A stretch of 36,287 nucleotides of DNA from the NCBI GenBank assembly GCA_945607565.1, contig CALYZD010000014.1, positions 1-36,287 of the forward strand. The letters run 5' to 3'. Positions 7,737-15,380 of this stretch are shown in pieces (positions within the stretch are counted from its first letter, which is position 1; every line of letters starts with the position of its first letter). The notes under the pieces are model-generated. The model saw only the letters and a list, made by a program, of their open reading frames with translations. It made no database searches and was not told the origin of the DNA. The stretch comes from an uncultured Bacteroidales bacterium (GTDB taxonomy: Bacteria > Bacteroidota > Bacteroidia > Bacteroidales > Marinilabiliaceae). A program made the translations under genes and the position numbers.

Positions 7737-9455
7737 ATGAACACCGAGGACAAGGAGTTGAACAACTCCGAACTGAAGACCAACTTCATCTATCAGGAGA
7801 TAGAAGCCGACTTGGCACAGAACAAGAACAACGGGAAAGTCCTGACCCGCTTTCCGCCCGAACCCAACGGATACCTGCACATAGGCCACGCCAAGTCGAT
7901 ATGCCTCAACTTCGGCATAGCGCGCGACTTTGGCGGCGGCTGCAACCTGCGCTTCGACGACACCAACCCCGTCAAGGAAGATGTCGAATATGTCGATTCG
8001 ATAATGGAAGACGTGCACTGGCTGGGCTTCGACTGGGTGGGCGAGCCCCGGTATGCCTCGGACTATTTTCAGCAACTCTACGAATGGGCCGTCAAGCTCA
8101 TCAAAGACGGCAAGGCCTACGTCGACGACCAGACGGCCGAGCAGATAGCCGCCCAGAAGGGCAGCCCCACCGTGCCCGGGCAGGAGAGCCCCTACCGCAA
8201 CCGCTCGGTGGCCGAGAACCTCGAGCTCTTCGAGCGCATGAAACGCGGCGAGTTCGCCGACGGCCAGTGCGTCCTGCGCGCCAAGATAGACATGGCCTCG
8301 CCCAACATGCACATGCGCGACCCGCTGATGTATCGCATCATCCACCGCAGCCACCACCGCACCGGCGACAAGTGGTGCATCTACCCGATGTACGACTTCG
8401 CCCACGGCCAAAGCGACTTCATCGAAGGCATCACCCACTCCATCTGCACGCTCGAATTCGAAGTGCACCGCCCGCTCTACGACTGGTTCCTCGACCGCGT
8501 GCTCGACGGCGCCCCCGAGCCCGAGACGCGCAACCGCCAGATCGAGTTCGCCCGCCTCAACATCAACTATACCGTCATGAGCAAGCGCAAGCTGCTCCGC
8601 CTTGTCAAAGAAGGCATCGTGGCCGGCTGGGACGACCCCCGCATGCCGACCATCTGCGGCCTGCGCCGGCGCGGCTACACGCCCAAGAGCGTCCGCGACT
8701 TCGCCGAGCGCGTGGGCGTGGCCAAGCGCGACAACGTGATTGACATGGCGCTGCTCGAACACTGCGTGCGCGAGGATCTCAACAAGACGGCCCCCCGCGT
8801 CATGGCCGTGCTCGACCCTGTGCGCGTGGTGGTCGACAACTATCCGGCCGACCGCGTCGAGATGGTGGAGGTCGAGAACAACCCCGAAGACCCGACGCAG
8901 GGCACGCGCACACTGCCCTTCTGCAACGAACTGCTGATTGAGCGCGACGACTTCATGGAGAACCCGCCCAAGAAATATTTCCGCCTCGCGCCCGGCACCG
9001 AAGTGCGCCTCAAGGGAGCCTACATCGTCAGGTGCGTGGGCGTCGACAAGGATGCCCAGGGCAACATCACGACCATCCACGTTACCTACGACGCCGACAC
9101 GCTCAGCGGCATGCCCGGCAGCGAACGCAAAGTCAAGGGGACGCTCCACTGGGTGTCGGCACGCCACGCCATCGCCGCCGAAGTGCGCGTCTACGACCGC
9201 CTCTTCAACGACCCCGAGCCGGGCGGCCACGAAGCCGAGGGCCACGACTTTGAGGAGTACCTCAATCCCGACTCGCTCACGGTCATCACCACGGCCCGCG
9301 TCGAGCCCGGCCTAGCCACTGCCCGTCCGCTCGACCACTTCCAGTTCCAGCGCCTGGGCTACTTCAACGTCGACCCCGACTCGGAGCGCGAAGGCAAGCT
9401 GATTTTCAACAAGACAGTAGGCCTCAAAGACAGCTGGGGCAAAGCCGCAAAATAG
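7737..9455 (+). CDS. glnS: Glutaminyl-tRNA synthetase
   Basis: This is a class I aminoacyl-tRNA synthetase of 572 residues that charges tRNA-Gln. The HIGH motif is in [16 protein letters not shown], and the KMSKS-type motif is VMSKRKLL. GlnRS-specific text follows: [34 protein letters not shown] and the two-barrel anticodon-binding C-terminus. The ATG at 7737 is taken because GGAAGA lies just before it; the ATG at 7725 is an in-frame alternative adding four residues. The gene is monocistronic, with a -7 box upstream and a 17-bp terminator downstream. The presence of GlnRS suggests direct charging of tRNA-Gln rather than dependence on transamidation. Confidence 0.96.
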   Translation: MNTEDKELNNSELKTNFIYQEIEADLAQNKNNGKVLTRFPPEPNGYLHIGHAKSICLNFGIARDFGGGCNLRFDDTNPVKEDVEYVDSIMEDVHWLGFDWVGEPRYASDYFQQLYEWAVKLIKDGKAYVDDQTAEQIAAQKGSPTVPGQESPYRNRSVAENLELFERMKRGEFADGQCVLRAKIDMASPNMHMRDPLMYRIIHRSHHRTGDKWCIYPMYDFAHGQSDFIEGITHSICTLEFEVHRPLYDWFLDRVLDGAPEPETRNRQIEFARLNINYTVMSKRKLLRLVKEGIVAGWDDPRMPTICGLRRRGYTPKSVRDFAERVGVAKRDNVIDMALLEHCVREDLNKTAPRVMAVLDPVRVVVDNYPADRVEMVEVENNPEDPTQGTRTLPFCNELLIERDDFMENPPKKYFRLAPGTEVRLKGAYIVRCVGVDKDAQGNITTIHVTYDADTLSGMPGSERKVKGTLHWVSARHAIAAEVRVYDRLFNDPEPGGHEAEGHDFEEYLNPDSLTVITTARVEPGLATARPLDHFQFQRLGYFNVDPDSEREGKLIFNKTVGLKDSWGKAAK

Positions 9456-9481
9456 CATCCGTCATAAAGCGATGACATCCC

Positions 9482-9526
9482 AGGCGCGGTGCGACAGACA
9501 GTTCTGTCGCGCCGCGCCTTTGGTTT
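9482..9526 (+). terminator. Rho-independent terminator of glnS
   Basis: The arms at 9482-9498 and 9503-9519 pair over 17 bp with one G-U pair and the loop CAGT, followed by a T-rich run. Confidence 0.85.
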
Positions 9527-9530
9527 GCCC

Positions 9531-9686
9531 GACAACGAACGACAATGTTTCTTCTGCGTGCTTTAATTTAAAGTGCGACAACTGGTGACAACTTTTGTGT
9601 GTTGTCGGTTGTTGTCCTTGGTTGTCGATGTTTTTTTAGTGCGACAATCCTTTTTCTTGCCGCGCCATACCAGTTGTCGTGTTGTC
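9531..9686. repeat. Phased GACAAC / GTTGTC array before the ABC/GntR cassette
   Basis: The 357 bases between glnS and the ABC gene hold no convincing gene, but they hold about ten copies of one hexamer in both orientations. GACAAC is at 9531, 9577 and 9587; GACAAT at 9541 and 9643; GTTGTC at 9601, 9611, 9621, 9673 and 9681. Neighbouring copies lie 10 bases apart (8 in the last pair), so they face the same side of the helix. GACAACTGG (9577-9585) is also the inverse of CCAGTTGTC (9670-9678). A multi-site protein-binding region is the simplest reading; the protein is unknown. Confidence 0.75.
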
Positions 9687-9743
9687 TGAGGCGCACATAA
9701 TCAGCGCATTGCGATTTTATTTTGAAAATAATCGTCGGAATGC

Positions 9744-9774
9744 TTGTGTGTTTGCAAAAGGTTGCATACACTTG
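9744..9774 (+). promoter_or_regulatory. Promoter of the ABC/GntR operon
   Basis: TTG (9744-9746), 20 bases, then TACACTTG (9767-9774), one mismatch from TAnnTTTG. Expected transcription start is near 9781, 32 bases before the first ATG. Confidence 0.5.
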
Positions 9775-9799
9775 CAGTGTACTATTAAGGTATAACACT
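9767..9799 (+). promoter_or_regulatory. Candidate YtrA/GntR operator overlapping the promoter
   Basis: TACACT (9767-9772) TGC AGTGTA (9776-9781) is a perfect inverted repeat, and a third half-site AACACT follows at 9794-9799. The repeats cover the -7 box and the expected start of transcription. From memory, YtrA-family repressors bind AGTGTA/TACACT-type half-sites. A YtrA-like gene is the third gene of this operon, so autorepression is likely. Confidence 0.6.
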
Positions 9800-9812
9800 A
9801 AACGAAACGACG

Positions 9813-10643
9813 ATGATAGAGATTAAAAACTTCACGTATGGCTACGGCAAGACCGGGCGATGCGTATTCAGCGATTTCGATTTTCGCTTTGAGCCGGGCT
9901 GCGTCTACGGCCTGCTGGGCGAGAACGGCGTGGGCAAGTCGACCCTGCTCCATGCCATGATGGGCCTGCTGCGGCCGCGCGCGGGGGCTATCCGTTTTGG
10001 CGGCACCGACGTGTGTGAGCGCAGGCCTTCGGTGCTGTCGGACTGCTACATAGTGCCCGAGGAGTACGACCTGCCGCGCATCAGCCTGTCGGATTATGTG
10101 CGCATCAACGCGCCGTTCTACCCCAAGTTCAGTCGCAGCGACTTCGAGCGGTATCTGGCGGGCTTCGAACTGCCGGCCGCGCTCAACCTCAAGAGCCTCT
10201 CGATGGGCCAGAAGAAGAAGGTCGTCATGTGCTTCGCGCTGGCCACCAACGCCTCGCTGCTGCTGATGGACGAGCCCACCAACGGTCTCGACATCCTCTC
10301 CAAGAGCCTCTTCCGCAAGGTGATGGCCCAGGGCATGAACGAGAGCCGCACCATCGTCATCTCGACGCATCAGGTGCGCGATGTCGAGAACATGCTCGAC
10401 CGCGTCGTCATCCTCGGCAGGCAGGGCATCCTCTTCGACCGCACGGTCGACGAGGCGGCGCGACACCTGCGCTTCGGCATCGGCGCGCCGGACGCCATCT
10501 TCGCCGCACCGTCGCTCCAGGGCCTCGCCACCATCAGCCGGGGCGACGGCGTGACCGACTCGGCCGTCAACATCGAGCTGCTGTTCTGCGCCGTCCAGGC
10601 CGACGCGCGGAAAATCAACGATTGTTTCACCAACCAACGCTAA
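9813..10643 (+). CDS. ABC transporter ATP-binding protein
   Basis: This 276-residue nucleotide-binding protein has a Walker A LGENGVGKST near residue 35, signature LSMGQKKK near 128, Walker B LLLMDEPTNGLD near 148 and the H-loop in ISTHQVRD. The C-terminal 60 residues are not part of the core. It probably energises the membrane protein encoded 12 bases downstream. Grouping with a YtrA-type GntR regulator recalls the ytr/bcr-type ABC operons that respond to cell-envelope stress in Firmicutes; that parallel is inference. It is the first gene after the operator region. Confidence 0.92.
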   Translation: MIEIKNFTYGYGKTGRCVFSDFDFRFEPGCVYGLLGENGVGKSTLLHAMMGLLRPRAGAIRFGGTDVCERRPSVLSDCYIVPEEYDLPRISLSDYVRINAPFYPKFSRSDFERYLAGFELPAALNLKSLSMGQKKKVVMCFALATNASLLLMDEPTNGLDILSKSLFRKVMAQGMNESRTIVISTHQVRDVENMLDRVVILGRQGILFDRTVDEAARHLRFGIGAPDAIFAAPSLQGLATISRGDGVTDSAVNIELLFCAVQADARKINDCFTNQR

Positions 10644-10655
10644 AACCTCACAGTC

Positions 10656-11468
10656 ATGAACGATACGCTGAGCGTAAGCCGCATAGCGCTGCTCCTCAAG
10701 AAATATTATGCCGAAGACCGCGTGCGCGTCTTCAGCCTGCTGGCCGTCACCTTCCTGGTGCTGGCCGGATGCTTCATCTTCTTCCGCCTCGTGATGGGCT
10801 TCAACGTCACCGCCTTCGCGTCGATGGTCTACGTCGTGGTGTCGTGCCTCTTTTCGCTGACGCTGGGCTACGTGTCGGCGCACTTCTTCTGCACCGGGCA
10901 GATACGCTCGCGCCGCATAGCCATGCTGACCACGCCGGTGAGCACGGCCGAACGCTTTCTGGCCGCCATCGTCGTGTCGCTCTTCGGCGTGACGCTGATG
11001 TTCGGCGTGGCCTTCGTGCTGGCCGACCTCGTGCAGACGCTCGTCACCGGCGGCGCCAGCCTCTTTTCCGACGCCGAGCTGATGACCGACATCTACAACA
11101 AGATGAAGATGGTCTTCGGCAACGACTTCTCGCCGCTGCGCTTCGGCGTCGAGAGCCTCACCACGGGAGCTCTTCTCTACAACGCCTACTTCCTGCTGTG
11201 CGGCCTGACGTTCGACAGGCACCCGTTCCTCATCGGCCTGCTCATCTTCGTGGCTGCCGACGCCGTGCTGGGGCGCGTGGCCATGCAGATTGTGAATCCC
11301 GACATCGACCTGGCGACGCTGGCCACGACGCAGCCCGACCGTCTGCCCGAACTCCTGCCGCATTACCTCGGCCGGCTGATGAACGTGACGCGCATCATGC
11401 ACATCGTGGCCACGGTCACGCTCTATGTGCTGGTCTTCTTCCGCATCAGGCGCTCGCAACTCCGATAG
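10656..11468 (+). CDS. Polytopic membrane protein, probable ABC permease partner
   Basis: The 270-residue protein has about six hydrophobic segments, clear ones near residues 25-45 (VFSLLAVTFLVLAGCFIFF), 52-75, 100-125, 165-200 and 240-262. There is no recognised catalytic motif. Position directly after an ABC ATPase gene and before a GntR regulator gene makes it the likely permease subunit, probably of an exporter, since no binding protein is encoded nearby. The RRIAMLTTPVSTAERF loop is reminiscent of ABC-2 related permeases. The substrate is unknown. Confidence 0.8.
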   Translation: MNDTLSVSRIALLLKKYYAEDRVRVFSLLAVTFLVLAGCFIFFRLVMGFNVTAFASMVYVVVSCLFSLTLGYVSAHFFCTGQIRSRRIAMLTTPVSTAERFLAAIVVSLFGVTLMFGVAFVLADLVQTLVTGGASLFSDAELMTDIYNKMKMVFGNDFSPLRFGVESLTTGALLYNAYFLLCGLTFDRHPFLIGLLIFVAADAVLGRVAMQIVNPDIDLATLATTQPDRLPELLPHYLGRLMNVTRIMHIVATVTLYVLVFFRIRRSQLR

Positions 11469-11493
11469 TCAACCACCCAAAACACAGACGACA

Positions 11494-11865
11494 ATGGACT
11501 TCAAGGAATCAAAATCAATCTACGTTCAGCTGGCCGACCGCATCTGCGAGGACATCCTGCAGGGCAAACTAGCCGAGGACGAACGGATACCGTCGGTGCG
11601 CGAGTTCGGCGTGGCGATGGAGGTTAACGTCAACACGGCCATGCGCGCCTATGATCTGCTGCAGTCGCAGGAGGTCATCTACAACCGCCGCGGCATAGGC
11701 TATTTCGTGTCGAAGGGCGCGGCCGCCGCCATCCTTGCCGTGCGCCGCAAGATGTTCGTGGAGAACGAGCTGCCCGAGATTTTCAGGCAGATGGATCTGC
11801 TGGGCATCACCGTCGACGACATCGCCCGGCTCTATTCCGAAACCCTCAAGACTTCGCGGCCATGA
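11494..11865 (+). CDS. GntR-family transcriptional regulator, YtrA subfamily
   Basis: The protein has 123 residues. Residues 1-70 are a winged helix-turn-helix: SIYVQLADRICEDILQGKL, RIPSVREFGVAMEVNVNTAMRAY, then the wing YNRRGIGYFVS. The short C-terminal tail (about 50 residues, two helices) is the YtrA type, which lacks a large ligand domain. Such proteins repress their own ABC operon. The gene is last of the three large genes and the candidate operator lies upstream of the first one. The ATG at 11494 is 25 bases after the permease stop. Confidence 0.9.
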   Translation: MDFKESKSIYVQLADRICEDILQGKLAEDERIPSVREFGVAMEVNVNTAMRAYDLLQSQEVIYNRRGIGYFVSKGAAAAILAVRRKMFVENELPEIFRQMDLLGITVDDIARLYSETLKTSRP

Positions 11866-11915
11866 GCGCCATATTATACTGGCTGGGCTTCCTGCTCGGA
11901 ATGCTTTTCGGCTGA
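11862..11915 (+). CDS. Possible 17-residue hydrophobic micropeptide
   Basis: An ATG at 11862 overlaps the GntR stop codon as ATGA and opens 17 codons to a TGA at 11913-11915. The product, MSAILYWLGFLLGMLFG, is almost entirely hydrophobic and could just span or insert in a membrane. The ATGA overlap is a usual sign of translational coupling, and the frame ends shortly before the operon terminator. It is short enough to arise by chance, so confidence is low. Confidence 0.35.
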   Translation: MSAILYWLGFLLGMLFG

Positions 11916-11951
11916 CGGCATCCGCCCGCATCACAGACGGCAGCAGACGCG

Positions 11952-12023
11952 TCCGGCCGGCAGGTCATCTCTCCCGACTCACAATAGAGTGGGGGGAGGT
12001 GCCTGCCGGCCGGATTGTTTTTT
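11952..12023 (+). terminator. Long hairpin terminator of the ABC/GntR operon
   Basis: TCCGGCCGGCAGG (11952-11964) pairs perfectly with CCTGCCGGCCGGA (12002-12014), with further pairing inside (ACTC with GAGT). T-rich sequence follows. It may also stop transcription from the convergent deaminase gene. Confidence 0.8.
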
Positions 12024-12045
12024 CTTTCTCTTTGGGCCGATGCTC

Positions 12046-12510
12046 TCAGTAGGGCGTCTTGTCGTCTTTGGCGGCCCACTTCTCGAACACCTTGATGGCT
12101 TCGGGGTGCATCGACTGTATTTCGGGGATGCTGCGCCGGCCGATGGGGCGCTCTATCTGCCGGTAGATGAAGCTGTCGTCGAAGTCGATGCGGGCGGCGT
12201 CGGCCTGGGTGCATCCGTAGTGGATGCGCGATATGCGGGCCCAGTAGATGGCGCCGAGGCACATGGGGCAGGGCTCGCACGAGGTGTATATCTCGCAGCT
12301 GCTCAGGTCGAAGGTGCCGAGGCGGCTTGTGGCGTCGCGGATGGCCATCACCTCGGCGTGGGCGGTGGGGTCGTTGTTGGCCGTCACGCGGTTGCAGCCC
12401 CGGCCCACAATCTGTCCGTCTTTGACCACCACGGCGCCGAAGGGTCCGCCGTCGTTGTCGATGTTCTCCATGGCCAGCCTGATGGCCTCGCGCATGTTGT
12501 TTTCTTCCAT
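12046..12510 (-). other. Guanine deaminase-like domain with possible own start (guaD-like)
   Basis: The ATG at 12510 (MEENNMREAIRLAM) would give a 154-residue protein, the usual size of a stand-alone GuaD-type deaminase, which hydrolyses guanine to xanthine and ammonia. The bases just before it are A-rich like the leaders of other genes here. The frame is continuous with the permease, so this may be a domain, a separately translated product, or both. Confidence 0.6.
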
Positions 12511-13635
12511 TTCGTCGTTCGTTTTATGTTCGCCGGCCAAGGTAGTGTTTTTTGGCGTCTCCTGTTCGCCGTTGTCGTCGGCCTGCAGATATTCTTTGGC
12601 GTAGGTGATGATGACGGCCGTCAGCGGCAGTGCAATCATCATGCCGAGCACTCCCAGCAGGCTGCCCCACACCGAGAGCGCCAGCAGGATGAAGGCAGGG
12701 CTGAGGCTGTAGGCCTTGCCCATGATGCGCGGGTTGAGCACGGTCTCCTGCACTATCTGCACTACGGTCATCACGGCCAGGGGCGGCAGCGCTTCCTGCC
12801 AGAATCCGGTGCCGGCCTCGAGGGCACGCAGCAGTGCCAGCAGCAGCACCACGGGTATGCCGGCCAGCTGCAGGTAGGGCACCATGTTGAGCACGCCCAT
12901 CAGCAGCCCCATCACAATGCCGAGCGGCAGCCCCGTGAAGGCGAACCCGGCGGCCAGCATCACCCCGACAATGAGCGAGATGGTGCCCTGCGCGCGGAAA
13001 TAGGTGTTGGCGGCGCTGACGATGTCCTTGCCGATGCGGCCGGCGCGACGCTTGTGGCGCTGCGGGATCAGCCTCTTCAGTTTCTGCTTGACGTCGGGGA
13101 AGTCGCACATCAGGAAGACGGTGTAGAGCAGCGCCATGGCGATGCTTGTGACGTCGGAGAGCACGGCGGCCGTGGTGTAGGCCAGATTGCTGATGCGCGG
13201 CAGCAGTTCGCCGCCCACGGTCACGATGTTGTCGACGGTCACGATGCTTTCGAGGTTGAAGCGTGCGATGAGGTCGGTGAGGCGGCGGCGGTTCTCGGGC
13301 GTGTCGAGCGACTCGAGCGTGCGGCTGACGATGACCGAGAACCGTTCGAACTCGCCGACGAACATCGGGACAATCCACCACAGCAGGCCGGTGCAGGCAA
13401 TCAGAATGCCGGCAAAGACCACTATGGCGGCCGGCCCGCGCCGCATGTGGAGGCGGTCGGTCAGCAGGCGGACCAGCGGGTCGAGCAGATAGGCGGCCAG
13501 CATTGCCACCACAAACGGGATGAGCACCGAGCTCAGCGAGCGCAGCACCAGCATCAGGCCCACCAGCAGTGCGGCCGAGAGAGTGTAGCGCACAATGCGG
13601 TCGACGGTGAAGTAGGGCAGACGGAATGGTTGCAT
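12046..13635 (-). CDS. Fusion: AI-2E-family permease + guanine deaminase-like enzyme
   Basis: One uninterrupted frame encodes 529 residues. Residues 1 to about 350 form an AI-2E (PerM/YdiK-like) permease with about eight hydrophobic segments; PYLQLAGIPVVLLL and the conserved end LNPRIMGKAYSLSPAFILLALSVWG are clear (the latter in two overlapping pieces). A polar linker follows (about 355-375). Residues 376-529 form a complete zinc-dependent deaminase: NDPTAHAEVMAI with the catalytic glutamate, SCEPCPMC with the zinc cysteines, and FDDSFIY typical of guanine deaminase (GuaD). In most genomes these are separate genes. The linker resembles a former A-rich leader, so a lost stop codon is likely. 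Separate translation from the ATG at 12510 remains possible. The ATG at 13635 is taken because codons further upstream do not look like protein. Confidence 0.8.
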   Translation of the reverse strand: MQPFRLPYFTVDRIVRYTLSAALLVGLMLVLRSLSSVLIPFVVAMLAAYLLDPLVRLLTDRLHMRRGPAAIVVFAGILIACTGLLWWIVPMFVGEFERFSVIVSRTLESLDTPENRRRLTDLIARFNLESIVTVDNIVTVGGELLPRISNLAYTTAAVLSDVTSIAMALLYTVFLMCDFPDVKQKLKRLIPQRHKRRAGRIGKDIVSAANTYFRAQGTISLIVGVMLAAGFAFTGLPLGIVMGLLMGVLNMVPYLQLAGIPVVLLLALLRALEAGTGFWQEALPPLAVMTVVQIVQETVLNPRIMGKAYSLSPAFILLALSVWGSLLGVLGMMIALPLTAVIITYAKEYLQADDNGEQETPKNTTLAGEHKTNDEMEENNMREAIRLAMENIDNDGGPFGAVVVKDGQIVGRGCNRVTANNDPTAHAEVMAIRDATSRLGTFDLSSCEIYTSCEPCPMCLGAIYWARISRIHYGCTQADAARIDFDDSFIYRQIERPIGRRSIPEIQSMHPEAIKVFEKWAAKDDKTPY

Positions 13636-13752
13636 GTCTATTTTGTGTTTTAAGCGTTTTTTTCGACGACAACGACCTTTCTTTGTCGTGCAATGTCGTT
13701 TGCGGTTGCAAAATAAGTTTTTTCGCATTCCGCGTCATCCTCAAAATGTTTT

Positions 13753-13760
13753 TATCTTTC
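13753..13760 (+). promoter_or_regulatory. Weak -7 box TATCTTTC of the lipoprotein gene
   Basis: One mismatch (final C for G) from TAnnTTTG, 57 bases before the ATG at 13817, in the 181-base divergent gap. Confidence 0.3.
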
Positions 13761-13816
13761 GAAGTTTTTGGCGGATGCTCGCCGGCAATTTAGAATCATC
13801 AACTTCTCTGCACAAA

Positions 13817-15208
13817 ATGACAATTGGCAAATCAATCCTGACAATAGCGGCATTGGCGGCATTGGTCGCTGCCTGCCAGAGCGACTACTCCTATGGCGGC
13901 GGCGAGCGCGGCGTCGACCTCTCGGCCGACACCGTCTCGTTCGACACCGTCTATTCCGACGCGGCCACGGCTGCCGCATCCATCAAGGTCTACAACCGTT
14001 CGTCGTCCGACATGACGGTGGCCTCCATAGCCTTGGCCGGCGGCGAGGCTTCGGCATTCGAGGTCAACATCAACGGGCAGGCCGCCTGCGAGGCGCACGG
14101 GCTGAGGCTGGCCTCGGGCGACAGCCTCTACGTCTTCGTGCGTCTGCGCGCCGGAGCCAACGGCTCGTCGGAGCCCGTCGAAATGCTCGACTCGGTGGTG
14201 GTGACCACTGCCCGCGCGGTGCAGCGCGTGGTGCTCCGCGCCTGCTCGCAGGACGTGGTGCGCCTTGCCGACGCCAGCCTCGGCACCATGCACCTGACGG
14301 CCGACAGGCCCTACCTCGTCACCGGCACGCTGACCGTCGACTCGGCGGCCGTGCTGACCGTGGACGCCGGAGCTCGCATCTATTTCGCCGGCGACGCCTC
14401 GATGCTGGTGCACGGCCGCCTCGAAGTGTGCGGCACGCCCGACCGACCGGCCCTCTTCGCCACCCACCGGCGCGAGGCCTGGTATGCCGACCTCCCCGGA
14501 CAGTGGCAGGGCATCGAGCTGGCCGCAGGCAGTTCGGCATCGCTCGCCTACGCCACGGTGGCCAACGCCGTCACCGCCCTGCGCATCGACTCGGCTGCCA
14601 CGGCCGACGCCCTGGTTGGCTGCCGGCTAATGCACGCCTCGCGCGACGGACTGCACGCCCGCTGCGCCCGGGTCGACCTGACGAACACGCTGGTGGCCAA
14701 CTGCGGCCGATGCCTTGTGCTGGTCGAGGGAGGCCGGTGCCGGATGCTCCACTGCACGCTGGCCAACTATCAGCGTCGCATCTCGCGCCTGGCACCGTCG
14801 CTCTATGTGTCCGACAACTGGCTGGCCGACGACGGCACGCCCGTGTGCGCGCCCGTCGAGAGCCTCGAAATCGTCAATTCGATTGTCTACGGGACGATGC
14901 TCAACGAGCTGACACTCGACATGAGCGGCGAGACCGAAGAGCCCGTCACCACCGTGCGCCACTCGCTGCTGCACCTTGGCTCGGCCTGGGCCGACACCGA
15001 GGCCGACAGCCGTTTCGAGGCCACGATAGTCAACTCCGACCCACTCTTCAGCGACACCGACGGCGCGCATTTCGGCCTCACCGCCGACTCGCCCGCGCGC
15101 GACGCCGCCGACCCAGCCAGCGCTCTGCCCGTCGACATCCGCAGCATCGCCCGCTTTGCCGACGGCCAGCCCGACATGGGCGCCTTCGAATTTGAGGTGT
15201 CAGAATAG
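13817..15208 (+). CDS. Beta-helix surface or periplasmic lipoprotein
   Basis: The 463-residue precursor has a lipoprotein signal: basic start MTIGKS, hydrophobic core, lipobox ALVAAC with Cys at about residue 20. After a beta-sandwich-like region (about 35-150) comes a right-handed parallel beta-helix: GTLTVDSAAVLTVDAGARIYF and HGRLEVCGTPDRPALF are typical rungs (about 165-400). The end, GQPDMGAFEFEVSE, matches the choice-of-anchor Q type C-terminus often found after such helices in Bacteroidales. Beta-helix lipoproteins often bind or cleave polysaccharide, but I see no catalytic signature. The gene stands alone between the divergent fusion gene and fhs. Confidence 0.82.
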   Translation: MTIGKSILTIAALAALVAACQSDYSYGGGERGVDLSADTVSFDTVYSDAATAAASIKVYNRSSSDMTVASIALAGGEASAFEVNINGQAACEAHGLRLASGDSLYVFVRLRAGANGSSEPVEMLDSVVVTTARAVQRVVLRACSQDVVRLADASLGTMHLTADRPYLVTGTLTVDSAAVLTVDAGARIYFAGDASMLVHGRLEVCGTPDRPALFATHRREAWYADLPGQWQGIELAAGSSASLAYATVANAVTALRIDSAATADALVGCRLMHASRDGLHARCARVDLTNTLVANCGRCLVLVEGGRCRMLHCTLANYQRRISRLAPSLYVSDNWLADDGTPVCAPVESLEIVNSIVYGTMLNELTLDMSGETEEPVTTVRHSLLHLGSAWADTEADSRFEATIVNSDPLFSDTDGAHFGLTADSPARDAADPASALPVDIRSIARFADGQPDMGAFEFEVSE

Positions 15209-15343
15209 CATCGGCGCAAATCGGTTGCAATCAGTGTATTGGCGCAAACAGGCCGCGTCGCCACTTCGGAATGATGACAAAAATAGTGTGCCGATGTGGT
15301 TATAGTATAGTTGTATAAATATTCATCCGCTTCATGTTTTTGT

Positions 15344-15351
15344 TAGTTTTG
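15344..15351 (+). promoter_or_regulatory. -7 box TAGTTTTG of fhs
   Basis: This is a perfect TAnnTTTG continued as CAGCC, 30 bases before the ATG at 15381. The upstream gap (15209-15343) also holds the direct repeat GGCGCAAA at 15213 and 15241, of unknown meaning. Confidence 0.6.
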
Positions 15352-15380
15352 CAGCCATCTAACGTAACTCAAATACTAAC

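Noticed and set aside
9531-9686. Phased hexamer array as replication iterons or a CRISPR array
   Set aside because: No replication initiator, DnaA-type boxes or cas genes are near, and the repeats are too short and in both orientations, unlike CRISPR.
9568-9798. 76-codon frame on the minus strand in the glnS-ABC gap
   Set aside because: The translation has low-complexity Arg/Thr/Gln stretches produced by the GACAAC repeats, and the promoter of the ABC operon runs through it.
13636-13728. N-terminal extension of the permease-deaminase fusion
   Set aside because: The added residues are mostly Lys/Arg/Cys without any family similarity and come from A/T-rich intergenic DNA.
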